Assembly: GCF_023716865.1 (NCBI RefSeq)
Contig: NZ_CP092417.1
Span: forward strand, 6,928,501-6,992,500
DNA from: Endozoicomonas sp. SCSIO W0465
GTDB taxonomy: Bacteria > Pseudomonadota > Gammaproteobacteria > Pseudomonadales > Endozoicomonadaceae
Length of the DNA: 64,000 bases
Direction of reading: 5' to 3'
Shown here: positions 61,373 through 64,000 of the stretch, piece after piece
Layout: every line of letters starts with the position of its first letter
How positions within the stretch are numbered: the first letter of the stretch is position 1
Translations under genes and position numbers: made by a program
Notes under the pieces: model-generated
The model's input: only the letters and a program-made list of their open reading frames with translations
Told to the model about the DNA's origin: nothing
The model's database searches: none

Positions 61373-61798
61373 ATGCTTGCCCGCTTGTGCTATGCCATGC
61401 TTCTCTCTTTGTTGGTACCATTGACCTGTATTTGGGCTGACGATAGCTGGGTAGAAATCGGTTCAGCCAAAGCAAGGGTCAGTGAAAATACCTTGATGAT
61501 TTTTCCCCGGACTGAAGATGCATACAGCAAACTTCGTTTCCATATCGTTCATGGGGATATCATCTTGCACCAGGCTCACATCTATCTGAACAAGGGCGAT
61601 GTATTTAATGTCAATCTGCAGAAAACGATTAAAGGCAAAAAGAATGGCGATGATGGACAGGATTACTCCAGAGCAATTCCACTGACAGTCTCACAGCAAA
61701 GTCCCATAAAGAAAATCAAAGTATTTTATAAATTTAAAAAACAGCAGGTAGCATCCAGGCCAGTCACTATTGAATTGCTTGGCGTTCCTGCAAACTAG
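61373..61798 (+). CDS. Small exported protein, possibly DUF2541-like
   Basis: This 141-residue protein has a clear Sec signal peptide (MLARLCYAMLLSLLVPLTCIWA, cut likely after Ala22). The mature part is beta-rich and basic at its end (RFHIVHGDIILHQAHIYL, KIKVFYKFKKQQ). The pattern of a HGDI/L strand followed by an I-x-V-x-Y/F strand recalls the DUF2541 (YaaI-like) periplasmic family, but this is a weak match. It lies 42 bp after the NRDE gene in the same direction and converges with ptsP. Confidence 0.6.
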   Translation: MLARLCYAMLLSLLVPLTCIWADDSWVEIGSAKARVSENTLMIFPRTEDAYSKLRFHIVHGDIILHQAHIYLNKGDVFNVNLQKTIKGKKNGDDGQDYSRAIPLTVSQQSPIKKIKVFYKFKKQQVASRPVTIELLGVPAN

Positions 61799-61820
61799 CC
61801 GTCTGCTTAACGTTGACCAG

Positions 61821-64000
61821 CTAGAAGCGGCGACTCTTGATACCAAGAACCTTTCCCATTCCTTCTTTACAAAGGGATAGTTCCAGGGAACTACGGATAA
61901 CCTGAGCATTATCGTGCTTCATTAAATCCGACAATATCTTCTTGGCACGATCCATACCGATGCGCCGTAATACCCACTTTACCTTTAACAGGTTAACTGC
62001 GCTCATAGACAGCATGTCGAAGCCCATCGCCATTAACAGCACTGCAGCCGCAGGATCTCCAGCCATTTCACCGCAGATGCTGACCGTCTTTCCTTCCTGA
62101 TGGGCATCATCCACAACCTTTTGCAAGGCATGCAGAACGGCGGGATGAAAGGAGTGATAAAGATCTGAAACCCGGGGATTGTTGCGGTCTACGGCCAGCA
62201 GGTATTGAACAAGATCATTAGACCCGATGGAAAGAAAGTCAACGCGTTGTGCAAGATCTTTAACCATATAAACGGCTGCAGGCACTTCGACCATCACACC
62301 CACCGGTGGCATCGATACCGGTAAACCTTCGGCAAGTACTTCTGCATGGGCACGATGAATCAGGTGTTGCGCTTCCTCGACTTCAAAAACACTGGACACC
62401 ATAGGCAACATAATCCGGAGATTACCCAGACCTGCACTGGCTTTCAACATAGCCCTGACCTGCACCAGAAAGATTTCCGGATGATCCAGTGTTACCCGAA
62501 TACCCCGCCATCCAAGAAAAGGATTATCTTCCTTGATAGGAAAATAGCTCAGAGACTTATCCCCTCCAATATCCAGTGTTCTCATGGTAACCGGTCGCGG
62601 GGCAAACGCTTCAAGCTGATGACGATAGATTTTTTCCTGCTCTGATTCACTGGGAAAACGATCCCGAACCATGAAAGGGACTTCTGTCCGGTAAAGGCCA
62701 ACACCTTCCGCCCCACGATCCAGTGAGCGGATAGTATCGGTCATCAGGCCCGTATTGACCCATAGCGGAATACGGTAATTATCCGGGGTCTCACAAGGCA
62801 GATCCCGGATGGCTTCCAAACCCTTGCTGAACTGATTCTCCTCTTCGAGTACTTCAGTGTAATAATCCAGCAGCTCCTTGGCTGGAGAGGAGTACACCAG
62901 ACCGAGATTGCCATCCACAATCAGTTTTTTACCGGAAAGCTTATGAAAAGGAAGGTCAACCACTCCCATTACGGTGGGTACACCTAAAGCACGGGCAAGA
63001 ATAGCGACATGAGAGTTACTGGAACCCTGCATGGAAACCAGACCCGCCAGGGACTCCTCCGGAACCTCACCCAGCATGACCGGAGAAAGCTCCTCACTGA
63101 TCAGAATCGTTTTCTGCGGGTATTCAACTCTCGCATGCTCTCCCTGCTGGAGATGAGACAGTACTCTGCGTCCGAGATCCCTCACATCAGTAGCCCGTTC
63201 ACGGAGATAATGATCGTCCATCATTTCGAAATTGCGGATATGCTCTTCAATAACCTGCCGCAAGGCACCTTGCGCCCAGGCACCGCACCGAATCCGCTCT
63301 CTTATCTCCTGCCCAAGGGCCCGGTCATCGAGCATTCTCAGATAGACGTCAAAGAGCGCCTGTTCTTCAGCAGGCAAACGATCAGAAAGCCGCTCAGCGG
63401 TGTCTTTCATTTCTTCCCGCACTGCAGCCAGCGCGCGGTCAAGCAACGCAAGCTCAAGATCCATATCCTTACAGGCTCGCTCAGGCACTGCGCCAAGATC
63501 AGCCGGAGGCGTAATAACCACCGCATCACCAATCGCTACCCCTGTGGCACCTGCACTCCCCTGAAAGCGCGCAATTCGTTTTTTTCGGGTCGGCGTGGCG
63601 ACATTATTGATGGAGCCGGTTGCCTGAGCATGGGCAATAACCCCGGCCAATTGAGCAGACATAGTGACCAGAAAGGCTTCTTCATGCTCATCAAAGCGCC
63701 GCTGCTCAACCTGCTGAACCACCAGGACACCAAGCGTGTTGCGATGATGGATGATGGGGACACCCAGAAAAGAGGTAAAGCGCTCTTCCCCAGTTTCACG
63801 GATGTAGTGAAACTTCGGATGAGAAGCAGCCTCTTCAAGATTTATGGGCTCTTCACGCAGCCCGACCTGGCCAACAAGACCTTCGGAGTGAGAGAGAGTA
63901 ACCTGCCCCACAGCAGAAGGATTCAAACCTTCTGAAGCCATCAGCGTATAAAAGGCACTCTCAGAGTCATATAGATAGACTGAGCACACCTCGGTTTTCA
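61821..64000 (-). CDS. ptsP: PEP-protein phosphotransferase PtsP (EI-Ntr), 5' end outside window
   Basis: This is the first enzyme of the nitrogen-related PTS; it takes phosphate from PEP and passes it to NPr. The frame is open through the window edge (KTEVCSVYLYD), so about 35 residues are missing; a GTG at 63989 is internal. A GAF domain (about 1-130 of the visible part) has FTSFLGVPIIHHRNTLGVLVVQQ. Enzyme I follows, with the phospho-His in GSSNSHVAILARALGVPTVMG, the PEP site FLGWRGIRVTLD, RIMLPMVSSV, FLSIGSNDLVQYLLAVDR and the catalytic Cys in VSICGEMAGDP. It is distinct from the sugar NagF enzyme I in this window. Confidence 0.95.
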   Translation of the reverse strand, partial: KTEVCSVYLYDSESAFYTLMASEGLNPSAVGQVTLSHSEGLVGQVGLREEPINLEEAASHPKFHYIRETGEERFTSFLGVPIIHHRNTLGVLVVQQVEQRRFDEHEEAFLVTMSAQLAGVIAHAQATGSINNVATPTRKKRIARFQGSAGATGVAIGDAVVITPPADLGAVPERACKDMDLELALLDRALAAVREEMKDTAERLSDRLPAEEQALFDVYLRMLDDRALGQEIRERIRCGAWAQGALRQVIEEHIRNFEMMDDHYLRERATDVRDLGRRVLSHLQQGEHARVEYPQKTILISEELSPVMLGEVPEESLAGLVSMQGSSNSHVAILARALGVPTVMGVVDLPFHKLSGKKLIVDGNLGLVYSSPAKELLDYYTEVLEEENQFSKGLEAIRDLPCETPDNYRIPLWVNTGLMTDTIRSLDRGAEGVGLYRTEVPFMVRDRFPSESEQEKIYRHQLEAFAPRPVTMRTLDIGGDKSLSYFPIKEDNPFLGWRGIRVTLDHPEIFLVQVRAMLKASAGLGNLRIMLPMVSSVFEVEEAQHLIHRAHAEVLAEGLPVSMPPVGVMVEVPAAVYMVKDLAQRVDFLSIGSNDLVQYLLAVDRNNPRVSDLYHSFHPAVLHALQKVVDDAHQEGKTVSICGEMAGDPAAAVLLMAMGFDMLSMSAVNLLKVKWVLRRIGMDRAKKILSDLMKHDNAQVIRSSLELSLCKEGMGKVLGIKSRRF

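Noticed and set aside
1..64000. tRNA, rRNA or riboswitch genes
   Set aside because: I saw no cloverleaf, rRNA-like or known riboswitch sequence on reading. A covariance search would be needed to exclude small RNAs.

Overview
The window looks like a piece of chromosome from a marine, probably host-associated gammaproteobacterium. Endozoicomonas or a close Oceanospirillales relative is my best guess. The reasons are the hemB–ppk pairing, a Pseudomonas-like nag locus with a fused EIIA–HPr–EI protein, GAF-type PtsP, Tat-dependent DMSO reductases, a very heavy insertion-sequence load, and several repeat-rich or effector-like proteins. The genus is inference; there is no rRNA or tRNA gene here to anchor it.

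Layout. 1-16 kb is a mobile-element graveyard. It holds an IS66 copy cut by the window edge and a curA-like reductase gene that I can rebuild to 352 codons after removing two copies of a 160-bp MITE. One MITE carries a nested MITE and a second kind of IS66-like element, each with its own 8-bp target duplication. Then come an IS21 element, an IS4 remnant, a truncated PEP-binding-domain gene, an IS3 element, a DUF2237 gene, an IS1182 element with CTAG target duplication, and two repeat-rich hypothetical proteins. 16.4-19.3 kb carries two paralogous class-3-lipase-like proteins.

19.3-27.4 kb is a type I restriction-modification operon (hsdM-hsdS-hsdR, minus strand). hsdM is split by a precise IS66 insertion, and hsdR carries an in-frame palindromic repeat. 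27.7-39.3 kb has two paralogous dmsABC operons on the minus strand around an unknown plus-strand gene. The first operon has an IS66 inserted 5 bp before the dmsA start, which separates it from an FNR-type promoter that is still visible on the far side of the insertion.

39.6-47.5 kb is the N-acetylglucosamine module. NagE (EIIC with two EIIB domains) and NagF (EIIA-HPr-EI) import and phosphorylate the sugar, NagA deacetylates it, NagB converts it to fructose-6-phosphate, and NagC is the ROK repressor. Two A/T palindromes about nine helical turns apart lie in the divergent nagE/nagB promoter region. 47.5-55.6 kb has an unknown gene, a DedA/TVP38-disulfide-oxidoreductase fusion, hemB and ppk, with a fourth IS66 copy between hemB and ppk. 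55.8-57.9 kb holds a gene for a protein with thirteen 38-residue repeats, now frameshifted. The window ends with IS remnants, a nitrilase-family amidase, an NRDE protein, a small exported protein and ptsP, whose 5' end runs off the window.

The four IS66 copies are nearly identical and three of them have both ends visible, so their spread is recent. The most interesting items are the 38-residue repeat protein, the nested MITEs in curA, the paired lipase-like proteins and the IS-separated dms promoter.
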